This document shows positions 43,606 to 52,554 of a stretch of DNA of 64,000 nucleotides, piece after piece. Made by a program: the position numbers and the translations under genes. Each line of letters starts with the position of its first letter. Positions within the stretch are counted from its first letter, which is position 1. The DNA is from Micromonospora lupini (lineage in GTDB: Bacteria; Actinomycetota; Actinomycetes; Mycobacteriales; Micromonosporaceae): positions 992,001 to 1,056,000 of the forward strand of contig NZ_JAPENL010000003.1 of the NCBI RefSeq assembly GCF_026342015.1, written 5' to 3'. A model generated the notes under the pieces. It did no database searches. It saw only the letters and a list, made by a program, of their open reading frames with translations, and was not told the DNA's origin.

Positions 43606-44478
43606 TCAGCCGGCGGCGGTCGGGTCGCCGGTGCCCCGTTCGCGGGCCATGCTGGCGCGCAGCTCGTCCAGCCGGGCTGCGGCGGTCGGGTCGTTTGCCG
43701 GTCCCGCCTTCTCACCCTGCGGCACCGCCGGACGCTGGGCCGTGCCGCCGAGCTGCTCCCCCGCCATGCTGGACCGGATCTGCTCCAGCCGGGCCGAGCC
43801 CGCCGAGTCGATTGTCGCCTTCTGGATCTCCAGCATCCGGCCCTCGACGGAGTTGCCGGCCAGCTCGGCGCGGCCCATCGCGTTGGCGTACCGCCGCTCG
43901 ATGCGATCACGCACCTCGTCCAGGGACGGGGTGTTGGTGGGCGCGGTCAGCGACGACATCGACTCCAGCGAGCGGGCCACCGTCTCCTGCATCTTGGCCT
44001 GCTCCAGCTGGCTGAGCAGCTTGGTCCGCTCGGCGAGCTTCTGCTGGAGGATCATCGAGTTGTTCTCGACGGCGCGGCGGGCCTGCGCGGCGGCGCCGAG
44101 CGCCTGGTCGTGCAGGGTCTTCAGGTCCTCGGTGGCCTGCTCGGCAGAGACGAGCTGGGTGGCCAGGGCCTGGGCGGACTGCTCGAACCGCCCCGCCTCG
44201 GCCTCGTCGCCCTTGGCGCGGGCCTGGTCGGACAGCACCAGGGCCTGCCGGGCGTTGCCCTGCAACCGCTCGACCTCGGTCATCTGCCGGGACAGCTTCA
44301 TCTCCAGCTGACGCTGGTTGCCGATGACCGCCGCAGCCTGCTGGACCAGCGCCTGGTGCTGCCGCTGGGCATCCTCGATGGCCTGCTGGATCTGCACCTT
44401 GGGATCGGCGTGCTCGTCGATCTTGGCACCGAAGAGTGCCATCAGGTAGTTCCAGCCCTTGACGAACGGGTTCGCCAT
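43606..44478 (-). CDS. pspA: PspA/IM30 family envelope-stress protein
   Basis: 290 residues, mostly coiled coil. The ESCRT-III-like PspA core begins MANPFVKGWNYLMALFGAKI with an amphipathic helix for membrane binding. QQAIEDAQRQHQALVQQAAAV and VERLQGNARQALVLSDQARA follow, then LRDQALGAAAQARRAVENN-like heptads. The C-terminal 70 residues are polar, with a repeated SSMAGE/ELRASMARE motif. It stabilises damaged membranes. The gene lies downstream of clgR with a 200-base gap, so it may have its own promoter in addition to being in the operon. Confidence 0.95.
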   Translation of the reverse strand: MANPFVKGWNYLMALFGAKIDEHADPKVQIQQAIEDAQRQHQALVQQAAAVIGNQRQLEMKLSRQMTEVERLQGNARQALVLSDQARAKGDEAEAGRFEQSAQALATQLVSAEQATEDLKTLHDQALGAAAQARRAVENNSMILQQKLAERTKLLSQLEQAKMQETVARSLESMSSLTAPTNTPSLDEVRDRIERRYANAMGRAELAGNSVEGRMLEIQKATIDSAGSARLEQIRSSMAGEQLGGTAQRPAVPQGEKAGPANDPTAAARLDELRASMARERGTGDPTAAG

Positions 44479-44680
44479 CTCCGCGGTATCCCCTCAGTAG
44501 CGTCGCTCCACCGCGATCGGGCCGGGGTCGCCCCGACCGACCGCGCACCGGCCGGTCTCCATCGTCCCAGCCGAACGCCAGCGAGGCATCCGTACCGGGC
44601 GCTCGACGGGCACCGTCGGCTCCTGCGGGCAACCCTACGCGGCGGGGGCCACCTCGCCCATGGTCAACCGCGCGACGGGC

Positions 44681-45142
44681 TCAGGCGGCGCAGACCACGT
44701 CCCGGTCGCGCTCGGTGGGGCGGACCCGGGTGCTGCGCAGCGTTGCCCGCAGCGGCGAGTCGTGCCGGACCGACACGGCGACCTTGCCATCGGACGTGAC
44801 CTGGCGAACGCCCCGGTTGGCGCCCTTGCGCACGGCTGCCGACGCGCCGACGGGCGCGGCCTCGGCCGGCTCGTCCTGCATGCCGACGAGCACCCCGGCG
44901 GGCATCTGCTCGGCGAGCGCCACGGTGTCGCTCACCTCGCGCAACAACTCGGACAGGCGGGCGCCGAGCGCGTCGCAGATCGCGGCGAGCAGCTCGCTGG
45001 ACGGCTCCTTGTGCCCCCGCTCGATCTCGGAGAGGTAGCCGAGGCTGACGTTGGCGGCGGTGGACACCTCACGCAGTGTGCGCTGCTGTCCCTGCCGGCG
45101 CGCCCGCAGTGCGTCACCGATCACCCGGCGTAGCAGGACCAT
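44681..45142 (-). CDS. clgR: ClgR transcriptional regulator (XRE family)
   Basis: 153-residue activator of clp protease and psp genes in actinobacteria. It starts MVLLRRVIGDALRARRQGQQ, as in the family. The HTH is at about 18-60 (LREVSTAANVSLGYLSEIER, GHKEPSSELLAAICDALG). The C-terminal half (SDTVALAEQMPAGVLVGMQD, then a basic tail) ends in VVCAA. The terminal Ala-Ala is the known ClpP degradation signal of ClgR. The start is ATG 45140-45142; a longer frame upstream is Arg/Gly-rich and not homologous. The neighbours pspA, cinA and pgsA are as in mycobacteria. Confidence 0.94.
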   Translation of the reverse strand: MVLLRRVIGDALRARRQGQQRTLREVSTAANVSLGYLSEIERGHKEPSSELLAAICDALGARLSELLREVSDTVALAEQMPAGVLVGMQDEPAEAAPVGASAAVRKGANRGVRQVTSDGKVAVSVRHDSPLRATLRSTRVRPTERDRDVVCAA

Positions 45143-45294
45143 CGCACCTCCCCCTGAGGGATACCTCTCGCCCGGCCTCGGGCAGCCGGCCGCGGCGGAC
45201 CGCGCCGGCTCCGAGCGTCGGAGCCTTCCCGCAACCGTACCCGTTGTGGGGCCCGGCGACATCCCGCCCCGCCCGTCGGTTCGCCCGGGGCGGC

Positions 45295-45855
45295 TCATCG
45301 GCGCCCCGCGCCGCCCGTTCCCACGCCGTCGCGGGCGGCCTCGTCGGCGCTGTGTATCCGGTCGGCGAGCAGCCGCAACGCCTCGACGACGGCGGCCGAG
45401 CGCACGTGGTCCCGCCCGCCGTCCAGGTCGAGCTGACGAACCTCGGCGCCGGTCGGGCCGGCGACCGCGACGTAGACGAGGCCGACGGGCTTGCCGTCCT
45501 GCGGCTCCGGGCCGGCGACCCCGGTGGTGGCGAGCCCCCAGTCCGCGCCGCAGCGCTGCCGACCGCCCTCGGCGAGCGCCAACGCCACGTCCGGGTCCAC
45601 CGGGCCGCGCTCGGCCAGCAGATCGGCCGGTACGCCGGCGAGCGTGGCCTTCAACTCGGTGGCGTAGACGACAAGCCCGCCCCGGTAGATCGCACTGACC
45701 CCGGCGATCTCCACGATCGACGCCGAGAGCAGGCCGCCGGTGAGCGACTCGACAGTGGCAAGGGTCTCGTGCCGCTGCGCCAGGCTGTGCACCACGCCCG
45801 CCGCCGCGCTGCCCGCCACGTTCCCGTCCCCCACGTCCCGCTCGCCCCGCTTCAT
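45295..45855 (-). CDS. cinA: CinA-family nicotinamide-nucleotide amidohydrolase (PncC domain)
   Basis: 186 residues, the C-terminal CinA domain alone without the N-terminal MoCF-like domain. Motifs include TVESLTGGLLSASIVEIAGVS, the conserved GGLVVYATELKATLAGV and LATTGVAGPEPQDGKPVGLVYVA. The domain deamidates NMN to nicotinate mononucleotide. The N- and C-termini are low-complexity. It is placed between pgsA and clgR, as in M. tuberculosis relatives and Streptomyces. Confidence 0.9.
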   Translation of the reverse strand: MKRGERDVGDGNVAGSAAAGVVHSLAQRHETLATVESLTGGLLSASIVEIAGVSAIYRGGLVVYATELKATLAGVPADLLAERGPVDPDVALALAEGGRQRCGADWGLATTGVAGPEPQDGKPVGLVYVAVAGPTGAEVRQLDLDGGRDHVRSAAVVEALRLLADRIHSADEAARDGVGTGGAGRR

Positions 45856-45906
45856 GAGCCCGTCCTCCCCACCCGCCGACCCCCAACCCTCCCGGCCGAA
45901 CCCGTC

Positions 45907-45963
45907 CGATCATGAAGTTATCGCCCCGACACACCGGCCCGGACGGCAACAACTTCATGATCG
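45907..45963. terminator. Inverted repeat between pgsA and cinA
   Basis: Perfect 13-bp arms (CGATCATGAAGTT at 45907-45919 and its complement at 45951-45963), with a 31-base spacer whose ends partly extend the pairing. Both flanking genes run on the minus strand, so it may end pgsA transcripts or hold a site for cinA expression. It resembles other palindromes in the window in starting with a GATC-containing arm. Confidence 0.55.
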
Positions 45964-45989
45964 ACGCGGGTGGGTGGGGGTGGGTGGTG

Positions 45990-46667
45990 TCAGTCCCGGT
46001 GGGGGCGGCGCAGGCGTAGGGCCTGGGTGACGTAGTCGAAGCCCGTCGCCACCGTGACGAGGACGGCGGCGCCCATGATCCAGGGGCCGACGGCGACGAG
46101 CGCGGCAGGCATCGGCCAGAGGTACCAGGCGATGGCCAGGATCTGGAGAGCAGTCTTGATCTTGCCGCCGCGGCTGGCCGCGATCACCCCGTGCCGGATC
46201 ACCCAGAACCGCAGCCCGGTGATGCCCAGCTCGCGGGCGAGGATCAGCGCCGTCACCCACCAGGGCAGCCGGTCGTACCAGGACAGCAGCACCAGGGCCG
46301 CGCCGGTGAGCGCCTTGTCGGCGATCGGGTCGGCGACCTTGCCGACCGAGGTGACCAGCCCGAACCGGCGGGCGATCCAGCCGTCCACCAGGTCGGTCGC
46401 CGAGGCCACCGCGAAGATCAGGCAGGCCGCCATCCGCCAGCCCGCGTGGGTCATTCCCGACACGATCACGGACGCGGCGAACACCGGCACCAGCGCCAGC
46501 CGCAGGGCGGTAAGCGCGTTTGCCGCGTTGAGCACGGGCACCCGCGCGACCACCCGGGCCGGCGTCGACTCCGTCGCCCCGGTCACCGTCTCGCTCCGCT
46601 CGGGTCGCCATGGCGTCTCCGGCACCGCACCACCTGGCTCCCCCGCTTCGTCCGGGCCCGCCGTCAC
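45990..46667 (-). CDS. pgsA: CDP-diacylglycerol-glycerol-3-phosphate 3-phosphatidyltransferase
   Basis: Membrane enzyme of phosphatidylglycerol synthesis, 225 residues. The CDP-alcohol phosphotransferase signature is complete: DLVDGWIARR, then VGKVADPIADK (D..DG..AR........G...D...D). About 5-6 helices are predicted. The first 40 residues are polar and variable. ATG/GTG overlap with the rimO stop is 4 bases, giving a coupled rimO-pgsA pair. In M. tuberculosis the equivalent gene (pgsA3) sits in the same place. Confidence 0.93.
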   Translation of the reverse strand: MTAGPDEAGEPGGAVPETPWRPERSETVTGATESTPARVVARVPVLNAANALTALRLALVPVFAASVIVSGMTHAGWRMAACLIFAVASATDLVDGWIARRFGLVTSVGKVADPIADKALTGAALVLLSWYDRLPWWVTALILARELGITGLRFWVIRHGVIAASRGGKIKTALQILAIAWYLWPMPAALVAVGPWIMGAAVLVTVATGFDYVTQALRLRRPHRD

Positions 46668-48172
46668 CGTGCCGCGCCGGGCGAGGCCGAGATCATCTCA
46701 TCCGGCACCGCGAGCAGATCCACCCCTTCGGTGCCGGTCACCGTGGCCCGCACCAGGTCACCCGGGCGCAACGCGGCCAGGTCGACCCCGCCCTCGGCAG
46801 GTGCGACGAGGGTGGTGGAACCGTCCACCTCCGGCGCCTGGTGCGCCGCCCGGCCCTCCACCACGCCGTCGACGATCGCGTCGACGAGCACCTCGACAGT
46901 CGAGCCGAGCCGGTCCTCGGCCCGCTGCGAGCACAGCTCGTCGGCGAGCGCGCTGAGCCTGTCGTAGCGCCGCTTGATGGTCGCGGCGGAGACCTTGCCG
47001 GGCAGGCCGGCCGCCTCGGTGCCGTCCTCGTCGCTGTAGTCGAACATGCCTATCGCGTCCAGCCGCGCCTCGGTCAGGAACCGGGTCAGCTCGTCGATGT
47101 CGGCGCGGGTCTCACCGGGGAAGCCCACGATGAAGTTGCTCCGCGCGCCCGCCTCCGGGGCCAGCGCGCGGGCACTGGCCAGCAGCTCCAGGAAACGGTC
47201 GGTCGAGCCGAAACGCCGCATCCGGCGCAGCACCGGTTCACTCGAGTGCTGGAACGACAGGTCGAAGTACGGGGCCACCCCCGGCGTGCCGGCGATCGCC
47301 TCGACCAGACCGGGCCGGGTCTCGGCCGGCTGGAGGTAACTCACCCGCACCCGCACGATGCCGGACACCGCGGCGAGCTGCGGCAGCAGCTTCTCCAACG
47401 CGCGCGGGTCGCCGAGGTCCTTGCCGTACGAGGTGGAGTTCTCGCTGACCAGCACCAGCTCCCGTACGCCGGTCTTGGCCAGCCACTCCGCCTCGGCGAG
47501 CAGTTCGTCGGGCGTACGCGAGACGAAGGCCCCACGGAACGCGGGAATGGCACAGAACGCGCAGCGCCTGTCGCAGCCGCTGGCGAGCTTCAGTGAGGCG
47601 ACCGGGCCGGTGTCCAGCCGACGGCGCAGCACCTGGCGCAGGTGCGCCGGGGTGTGCTCGTCGGTGTCGACGGGGGTGCGCGTCACGGTCCCGTGCCCGG
47701 GCAGGGACACGGCGGCGCTCTGGCGCTGCACAGGGGTCAGCGGCAGCAGCTCGCGGCGGTCCCGGGGAGTGTGCGCGGTGATCTGCTCCCCGGCGACGAC
47801 GGCGTTCAGCCGGGCGGCGATGTCCGGGTAGTCGTCGAAACTCAGCACCGCCTGCGCCTCGGGCAGGCTGTCGGCCAGCTCCCGGCCGTACCGCTCGGCC
47901 ATGCAGCCGGCGGCGACCACCTTGGCGCCGGTGCCGGCGGCGGCGAGCAGGGTCTGGATGGAGTCCTGCTTGGCCTTCTCCACGAAACCGCAGGTGTTGA
48001 CGACCACCACGTCGGCGCCCTCGCCGTCGGTGGTCACCTGCCAGCCGTCGGCGTGCAGCCGGGCGGCCAGCTCCTCCGAGTCGACCTCGTTGCGGGCGCA
48101 GCCCAGGGTGAGCAGGGCGACGCGGCGGCCCTCGGCGTCGTCGGAAGGAGAAGGAGAGGTGGCAGACACCAT
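46664..48172 (-). CDS. rimO: RimO, ribosomal protein S12 methylthiotransferase
   Basis: Radical-SAM enzyme that methylthiolates Asp88-equivalent of ribosomal protein S12, 502 residues. The N-terminal UPF0004 domain has LTLGCARNEVDSEELAARL, VNTCGFVEKAKQDSI and AAGCMAERYG. The radical-SAM cluster motif is SGCDRRCAFCAIPAFRGAF (CxxxCxxC). FDLSFQHSSEPVLRRMRRFG and FIVGFPGETRADIDELTRFL follow, then a C-terminal TRAM domain. CGFVEKAK and CAIPAFRG distinguish it from MiaB. The start is ATG 48170-48172; upstream GTG-containing codons are unlikely. Confidence 0.95.
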   Translation of the reverse strand: MVSATSPSPSDDAEGRRVALLTLGCARNEVDSEELAARLHADGWQVTTDGEGADVVVVNTCGFVEKAKQDSIQTLLAAAGTGAKVVAAGCMAERYGRELADSLPEAQAVLSFDDYPDIAARLNAVVAGEQITAHTPRDRRELLPLTPVQRQSAAVSLPGHGTVTRTPVDTDEHTPAHLRQVLRRRLDTGPVASLKLASGCDRRCAFCAIPAFRGAFVSRTPDELLAEAEWLAKTGVRELVLVSENSTSYGKDLGDPRALEKLLPQLAAVSGIVRVRVSYLQPAETRPGLVEAIAGTPGVAPYFDLSFQHSSEPVLRRMRRFGSTDRFLELLASARALAPEAGARSNFIVGFPGETRADIDELTRFLTEARLDAIGMFDYSDEDGTEAAGLPGKVSAATIKRRYDRLSALADELCSQRAEDRLGSTVEVLVDAIVDGVVEGRAAHQAPEVDGSTTLVAPAEGGVDLAALRPGDLVRATVTGTEGVDLLAVPDEMISASPGAAR

Positions 48173-48252
48173 CCGAGGGTACCGGGCCGGCCCGGGTAGC
48201 CCACGCACGCGGGCCGTGCTGACGGCCGGGGTGGCCCCGCGCGGCGCTCCGG

Positions 48253-49176
48253 TCAGCCCGCCGCCGCGCCCACCCGGGTCAGCGCGTCGAGCAGGAAGAC
48301 CTCGGTGCCGGCCAGGCCCGTGGAGCAGAAGACGGAGCGTTGGTCCGCCGTGGTCCGGCCGGGGACCGCGCCGGCCAGGATGCCGCCCAGGTCACGCAAC
48401 CGCCCGGCGTACGGGGGCAGGGCCGCGAGCATCGGCGGCTGGTAGTCGGCCGCCTGGGCCGGCGAGTCGGTGACCAGCAGGTCGGCGACGTCCAGCAGGT
48501 CGGTGCCGAACTCGCTGCGGTCGTGCTGCTTGAAACCGACCGCGTTGACGTGTGTGCCGGGGCTCACGTCGGCGGCGCGCAGCACCGGGGTCGGGCTGGT
48601 GGTGGCGAGCACCACGATGTCGTGTCCGGTGACCGCCGCGCCCGGGTCGGCGACGGCGCGGGCCGGCACGCCCAGCTCGGCGCGCACGCGGGCGGCGAAG
48701 GCGTCCCGTCGCGCCGCCGAACGGCTGTGCACGGCCACCTCGCGCAGCGGGCGGACCGCCGCCGCGGCCCACACCTGGGTCCACGCCTGCCGCCCGGAGC
48801 CGATCACGCCGAGGGTCGCCGCGTCCGGCCGGGCCAGCGCGTCGACAGCGACGCCACCCAGCCCACCGGTACGCCGGGAGCCCAGCTCCTCGCCGACGGC
48901 GACCGCCCGGACCGCGCCGGTGCGCTCGTCGTGCAGCACCACAAGCTGCTCGCCCTGCGGGTGGCCGAACGTGTCGTACGAGCGGTAGCCGTACCACTCG
49001 CCGACCAGGTGCCCGGCGGTGAGCACCATCCGTCCCCCGCCGAGCCGGGCGGTGGCCCGGGGTGGGGCGACCAGCCGCCCCTCGTACGCGGCCACCAGGG
49101 CGACCCGCATGGCGTCGACGGTGGTGGTGGCGTCCAGGACGGCAGCGACCTCGGGATCGGCATAGAGCAGGGCCAT
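48253..49176 (-). CDS. Ornithine cyclodeaminase / mu-crystallin family protein
   Basis: 307 residues, an NAD(P)-dependent oxidoreductase-like fold. It starts MALLYADPEVAAVLDATTTV. The Rossmann motif GVIGSGRQAWTQVWAAAAV lies at about 124-142. Conserved family residues appear in VSPGTHVNAVGFKQHDRSEF and FCSTGLAGTEVFLLDAL. Family members act on ornithine, alanine, ketimines or related imines; the specific reaction cannot be told here. An ATG 5 codons earlier exists but lacks a ribosome site. Confidence 0.85.
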   Translation of the reverse strand: MALLYADPEVAAVLDATTTVDAMRVALVAAYEGRLVAPPRATARLGGGRMVLTAGHLVGEWYGYRSYDTFGHPQGEQLVVLHDERTGAVRAVAVGEELGSRRTGGLGGVAVDALARPDAATLGVIGSGRQAWTQVWAAAAVRPLREVAVHSRSAARRDAFAARVRAELGVPARAVADPGAAVTGHDIVVLATTSPTPVLRAADVSPGTHVNAVGFKQHDRSEFGTDLLDVADLLVTDSPAQAADYQPPMLAALPPYAGRLRDLGGILAGAVPGRTTADQRSVFCSTGLAGTEVFLLDALTRVGAAAG

Positions 49177-49268
49177 ACCGCCATCCTGCAAGTTGAAGCG
49201 AGGTACAGGTCAACGTGTGGTGGTGGGAGTCACCGCCCCGCCCGCCGGGCCGGTGCTAGCGTCGGCCG

Positions 49269-49583
49269 ATGGCCTGGCTGGTGTTGGTGATCTCAGGATT
49301 CTTGGAGACCGCCTGGGCGATCGCCCTGGACCGCAGCGCCGGCTTCAGCCGGCTACTCCCGTCGGCGGTGTTCGTCCTGACCCTGGTGCTGAGCATGGCC
49401 GGGCTGGCGTACGCGCTGCGTGACATCCCGGTCGGCACCGGTTACGCGGTCTGGGTCGGCATCGGCGCGGTGGGGACGGCGCTGGTCGGGATGGTGGCGC
49501 TCGGCGAGTCGGCGAGCCTGCCCCGGATCCTCTGCCTGCTGCTGGTGGTCGCCGGCGTGGTCGGGCTGAAGATCTTCCACTGA
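49269..49583 (+). CDS. SMR-family exporter, Gdx/SugE guanidinium type
   Basis: 104 residues, four membrane helices: MAWLVLVISGFLETAWAIAL with the essential membrane Glu14 (FLETAW), RLLPSAVFVLTLVLSMAGLAYA, PVGTGYAVWVGIGAVGTALVG and RILCLLLVVAGVVGLKIFH. GYAVWVGIGAVG and the GESAS motif are those of SugE/Gdx proteins, which exchange guanidinium for protons. No guanidine riboswitch was recognised upstream. A TAGCGT sequence 6 bases before the ATG suits a -10 box for a leaderless transcript. Confidence 0.88.
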   Translation: MAWLVLVISGFLETAWAIALDRSAGFSRLLPSAVFVLTLVLSMAGLAYALRDIPVGTGYAVWVGIGAVGTALVGMVALGESASLPRILCLLLVVAGVVGLKIFH

Positions 49584-49658
49584 CGAGGGACGCGTGACGA
49601 GCGCCCACAGTGGGTAGTGATCGGTCCGCCACCACAGGCTCTCACACCGGAGGAAGAC

Positions 49659-49904
49659 ATGGCCGACGTTCCCGGCACCGCCCGCCAGCGCACCAACGCC
49701 GCCCGGATCCTCACCATCGTGGGTTTCGTGTTCGCGGTGCTCGCCCTGCTGCTCAACCCGATCATCTTCGGTGTGCTCGGCGTGATCGCCGGCGTCGTCG
49801 GCGCCGTGCTCGGTGACAAGCCGCTGGGCTGGTACGCCGCCGTGGCCAGCGTCGTCGCCGCGATCATCAGCCTGGTGATCATCGGCGCGCTGATCAACAA
49901 CTGA
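49659..49904 (+). CDS. Small two-helix membrane protein
   Basis: 81 residues. The N-terminus ADVPGTARQRTNAARIL is cytoplasmic and basic, followed by two closely packed helices, IVGFVFAVLALLLNPIIFGV and WYAAVASVVAAIISLVIIGA, with a GDKPLG turn. A GGAGGAAG ribosome site 6 bases upstream supports ATG 49659. It resembles short DUF4190-like membrane proteins of actinomycetes. Its function is unknown. A strong hairpin follows the gene. Confidence 0.8.
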   Translation: MADVPGTARQRTNAARILTIVGFVFAVLALLLNPIIFGVLGVIAGVVGAVLGDKPLGWYAAVASVVAAIISLVIIGALINN

Positions 49905-49918
49905 GCGCACTTCCTTCA

Positions 49919-49945
49919 CGGGCCCGCCGGCTTCCGGCGGGCCCG
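49919..49945. terminator. Hairpin terminator between the small membrane protein gene and ftsK
   Basis: Perfect 12-bp GC stem (49919-49930 with 49934-49945) and a 3-base loop, between two convergent genes. It has no T-run, as is usual for actinomycete terminators, and would work in both directions. Confidence 0.8.
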
Positions 49946-49978
49946 TCGCGTACTCCCGGTCCGGTTCTTATCTCCCGG

Positions 49979-52441
49979 TCAGTCCACGTCGCCGCGCAGG
50001 CCGCCCAGGACGTCGTCCAGCTCGTCCGGCTTGACGAGCACGTCGCGGGCCTTCGACCCCTCCGACGGCCCGACCACCCCACGGGTCTCCATGAGGTCCA
50101 TGAGACGACCCGCCTTCGCGAAACCGACCCGCAGCTTGCGCTGGAGCATCGAGGTGGAGCCGAACTGTGAGGTGACCACCAGCTCCACCGCCTGCACGAG
50201 CAGGTCGAGGTCGTCGCCGATGTCCTCGTCGATCTTCTTCTTGTTCTCCTGCGCGGGGGCCAGCACGTCCTTGCGGAACTCAGGCTCCCGCTGGTCCTTG
50301 CAGAACTTCACCACGTCGGCGATCTCGCGCTCGGTCACCCACGCGCCCTGGATCCGGACCGGCTTCGAGGCGCCCATCGGCAGGAAGAGCCCGTCACCGC
50401 GGCCCAACAGCTTCTCCGCGCCGGGCTGGTCCAGGATGACCCGCGAGTCCGCGAGGGACGAGGTGGCGAACGCCAGGCGGGACGGCACGTTCGCCTTGAT
50501 CAGGCCGGTCACCACGTCGACCGACGGGCGCTGGGTGGCCAGCACCAGGTGGATGCCGGCGGCCCGGGCGAGCTGGGTGATCCGGACGACCGAATCCTCC
50601 ACGTCGCGTGGCGCGACCATCATGAGGTCCGCCAACTCGTCCACGATCACCAGCAGGTACGGGTACGGGCGCATCTCCCGTTCGCTGCCCGGCGGGGCCT
50701 TGATCTCGCCGTTGCGGACCTTGCGGTTGAAGTCGTCGATGTGCCGGACCCCGTTGGCGGCGAGGTCGTCGTACCGCATGTCCATCTCGCGCACGACCCA
50801 GTCCAGCGAGTCGGCAGCCTTCTTGGCGTTCGTCACGATCGGGGTGACCAGGTGCGGGATGCCCTCGTAGCCGGTCATCTCGACCCGCTTCGGGTCGATC
50901 AACAGCAGCCGCACCTCGTCCGGCGTGGCTCGGGTGAGGACGGACACCAGCAGAGTGTTGAGGCAGCTCGATTTCCCGGCGCCGGTGGCCCCTGCGATGA
51001 GGATGTGCGGCATCTTGGCGAGGTTGGCCACCACGTAGCCGCCCTCGATGTCCTTGCCGAGCGCCACCACCATCGGGTGGTGGTCGCTTGTCGCCGCCCG
51101 CGAGCGCAGCACGTCACCGAGCGCCACGTTCTCCGGGTCGGTGTTCGGGATCTCCACGCCGACCGCGCTCTTGCCCGGGATCGGGCTGAGGATCCGTACG
51201 TCCGGCGACTTCACCGCGTACGCGATGTTGCGGGAGAGCTGGGTGATCCGCTCGACCTTGACCCCGTGGCCCAGCTCCACCTCGTAGCGGGTGACGGTCG
51301 GGCCACGGGTGAAGCCGGTGACCGCGGCGTCCACGTCGAACTGGTCGAAGACGCCTGTCAGCGCGGCGATCACCTCGTCGTTGGCCTTGCTGCGGGTCTT
51401 CGCGGCGGCGCCGGCGCTGAGCATGTTCGCCGGCGGCAGCGTGTAGTCGCCGGCCAGGCCTGTCAACGCGAGCTGCTCGGCACGGGTGGGCGCGGGCGAG
51501 TGCTCCGGAGGCTCGGCCGGCTTGCGGCCGGCCGGCACCTTGGCCGGGGCCTTGCGCGGCAGAACCATCGTCTCCTGGAGGTCGGCGCCCTCCAGGTCGT
51601 CGAAGTCGTCCGGGTCCAGGGGTTGGGGCATCCGCTTCGCCGGCCGCTTGCGGGCCGGTCGGTTGAGGACGGTCTCGTCGGTCTCTTCACCGACGACGGC
51701 GTCCGGTGTCGCCACCAGACTTCCGGCGAGCAGGCCCAGTCGCTCGGGGATCTTGTTGATCGGCGTCGCGGTCACCACGAGCAGGCCGAAGAGCAGCAGC
51801 AGGATCAGCAACGGCACCGCCACCCACGCGGTGACCGCCCGCTCCAACAACCCGCCCACGCCGGCGCCGACCAGGCCACCGGCGTAGTCGCGCTGCACGG
51901 TGTCCGTCGGGTCCTGACCGATCTGGAGCAGCGCGGCTGTCGACACCAGCAGCGAGCCCCACCCGATCAACCCGCGACCCCGGTGCTCCGGATCGGCCGG
52001 CTGACGCATCAGCCGCCACGCCCCGATCATCAGCAGCACCGGCACCACCACGGAGATCGCGCCCAGGAACAGCCGGATCGTGTCGGCCAGACGCGCGCCC
52101 ACCGGGCCCGCTCCGGAGAACCAGAGCGCGACGGCGCTGAGCAGGGCCAACCCGAACAGCAACAACCCGCCACCGTCGCGACGGTGCTCGGGGTCGAGGT
52201 CACGGGCGGAGGCGGCCTGCCGGCCGGCGGCCCGCACCGCCCAACCCATCCCGTGAGCAAGCCCCATCCACACTGCGCCGACCGCGCGGCCAACGTAGAC
52301 GGCCGGGCCCGGACGGGCGGGTGTGGTGCGTCGGCGTACCGGTGCCCGAGTCTTCTTCGCCTGTTGACGGGCACGGCTGTTGGTGCCACCGCGCGGCGAC
52401 GCGCCGCGTCGCCGGCTCGCCTGAGAGGTACGGCCCGCCAT
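49979..52441 (-). CDS. ftsK: FtsK/SpoIIIE family DNA translocase
   Basis: Septal DNA pump that clears chromosomes through the closing septum, 820 residues. The first 60 residues are Arg-rich. A region with about four membrane helices covers 90-250, and a polar linker 250-340. The motor has ALTGVFDQFDVDAAVTGFTR (alpha domain), Walker A AGATGAGKSS near 485, Walker B LLVIVDELADLMM near 610 and IHLVLATQRPSVDVVTGLIK. The C-terminal gamma winged helix at about 740-810 (TSQFGSTSMLQRKLRVGFAK) reads the orienting DNA motif. It is the homologue of Rv2748c and sits in the same core region. Confidence 0.96.
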   Translation of the reverse strand: MAGRTSQASRRRGASPRGGTNSRARQQAKKTRAPVRRRTTPARPGPAVYVGRAVGAVWMGLAHGMGWAVRAAGRQAASARDLDPEHRRDGGGLLLFGLALLSAVALWFSGAGPVGARLADTIRLFLGAISVVVPVLLMIGAWRLMRQPADPEHRGRGLIGWGSLLVSTAALLQIGQDPTDTVQRDYAGGLVGAGVGGLLERAVTAWVAVPLLILLLLFGLLVVTATPINKIPERLGLLAGSLVATPDAVVGEETDETVLNRPARKRPAKRMPQPLDPDDFDDLEGADLQETMVLPRKAPAKVPAGRKPAEPPEHSPAPTRAEQLALTGLAGDYTLPPANMLSAGAAAKTRSKANDEVIAALTGVFDQFDVDAAVTGFTRGPTVTRYEVELGHGVKVERITQLSRNIAYAVKSPDVRILSPIPGKSAVGVEIPNTDPENVALGDVLRSRAATSDHHPMVVALGKDIEGGYVVANLAKMPHILIAGATGAGKSSCLNTLLVSVLTRATPDEVRLLLIDPKRVEMTGYEGIPHLVTPIVTNAKKAADSLDWVVREMDMRYDDLAANGVRHIDDFNRKVRNGEIKAPPGSEREMRPYPYLLVIVDELADLMMVAPRDVEDSVVRITQLARAAGIHLVLATQRPSVDVVTGLIKANVPSRLAFATSSLADSRVILDQPGAEKLLGRGDGLFLPMGASKPVRIQGAWVTEREIADVVKFCKDQREPEFRKDVLAPAQENKKKIDEDIGDDLDLLVQAVELVVTSQFGSTSMLQRKLRVGFAKAGRLMDLMETRGVVGPSEGSKARDVLVKPDELDDVLGGLRGDVD

Positions 52442-52554
52442 AGAGTCACGGTAACGGTGGGACCGGGCAGATCCCCGCTTTTCCGGGTCGTGTCCGCGCG
52501 TCGCAACACGGACCCCGCCGCCGGTCGTGATATCCGCCTCAGAAGGGATGCCCG

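Noticed and set aside
44479..44680. ClgR binding site upstream of pspA
   Set aside because: Short symmetrical GC patches exist, but none fits a ClgR consensus well enough to claim by eye.
49193..49268. Possible guanidine riboswitch before the Gdx-type exporter
   Set aside because: The space between the divergent starts is under 100 bases, and no guanidine-I, -II or -III consensus was recognisable; the promoter instead seems to give a leaderless transcript.
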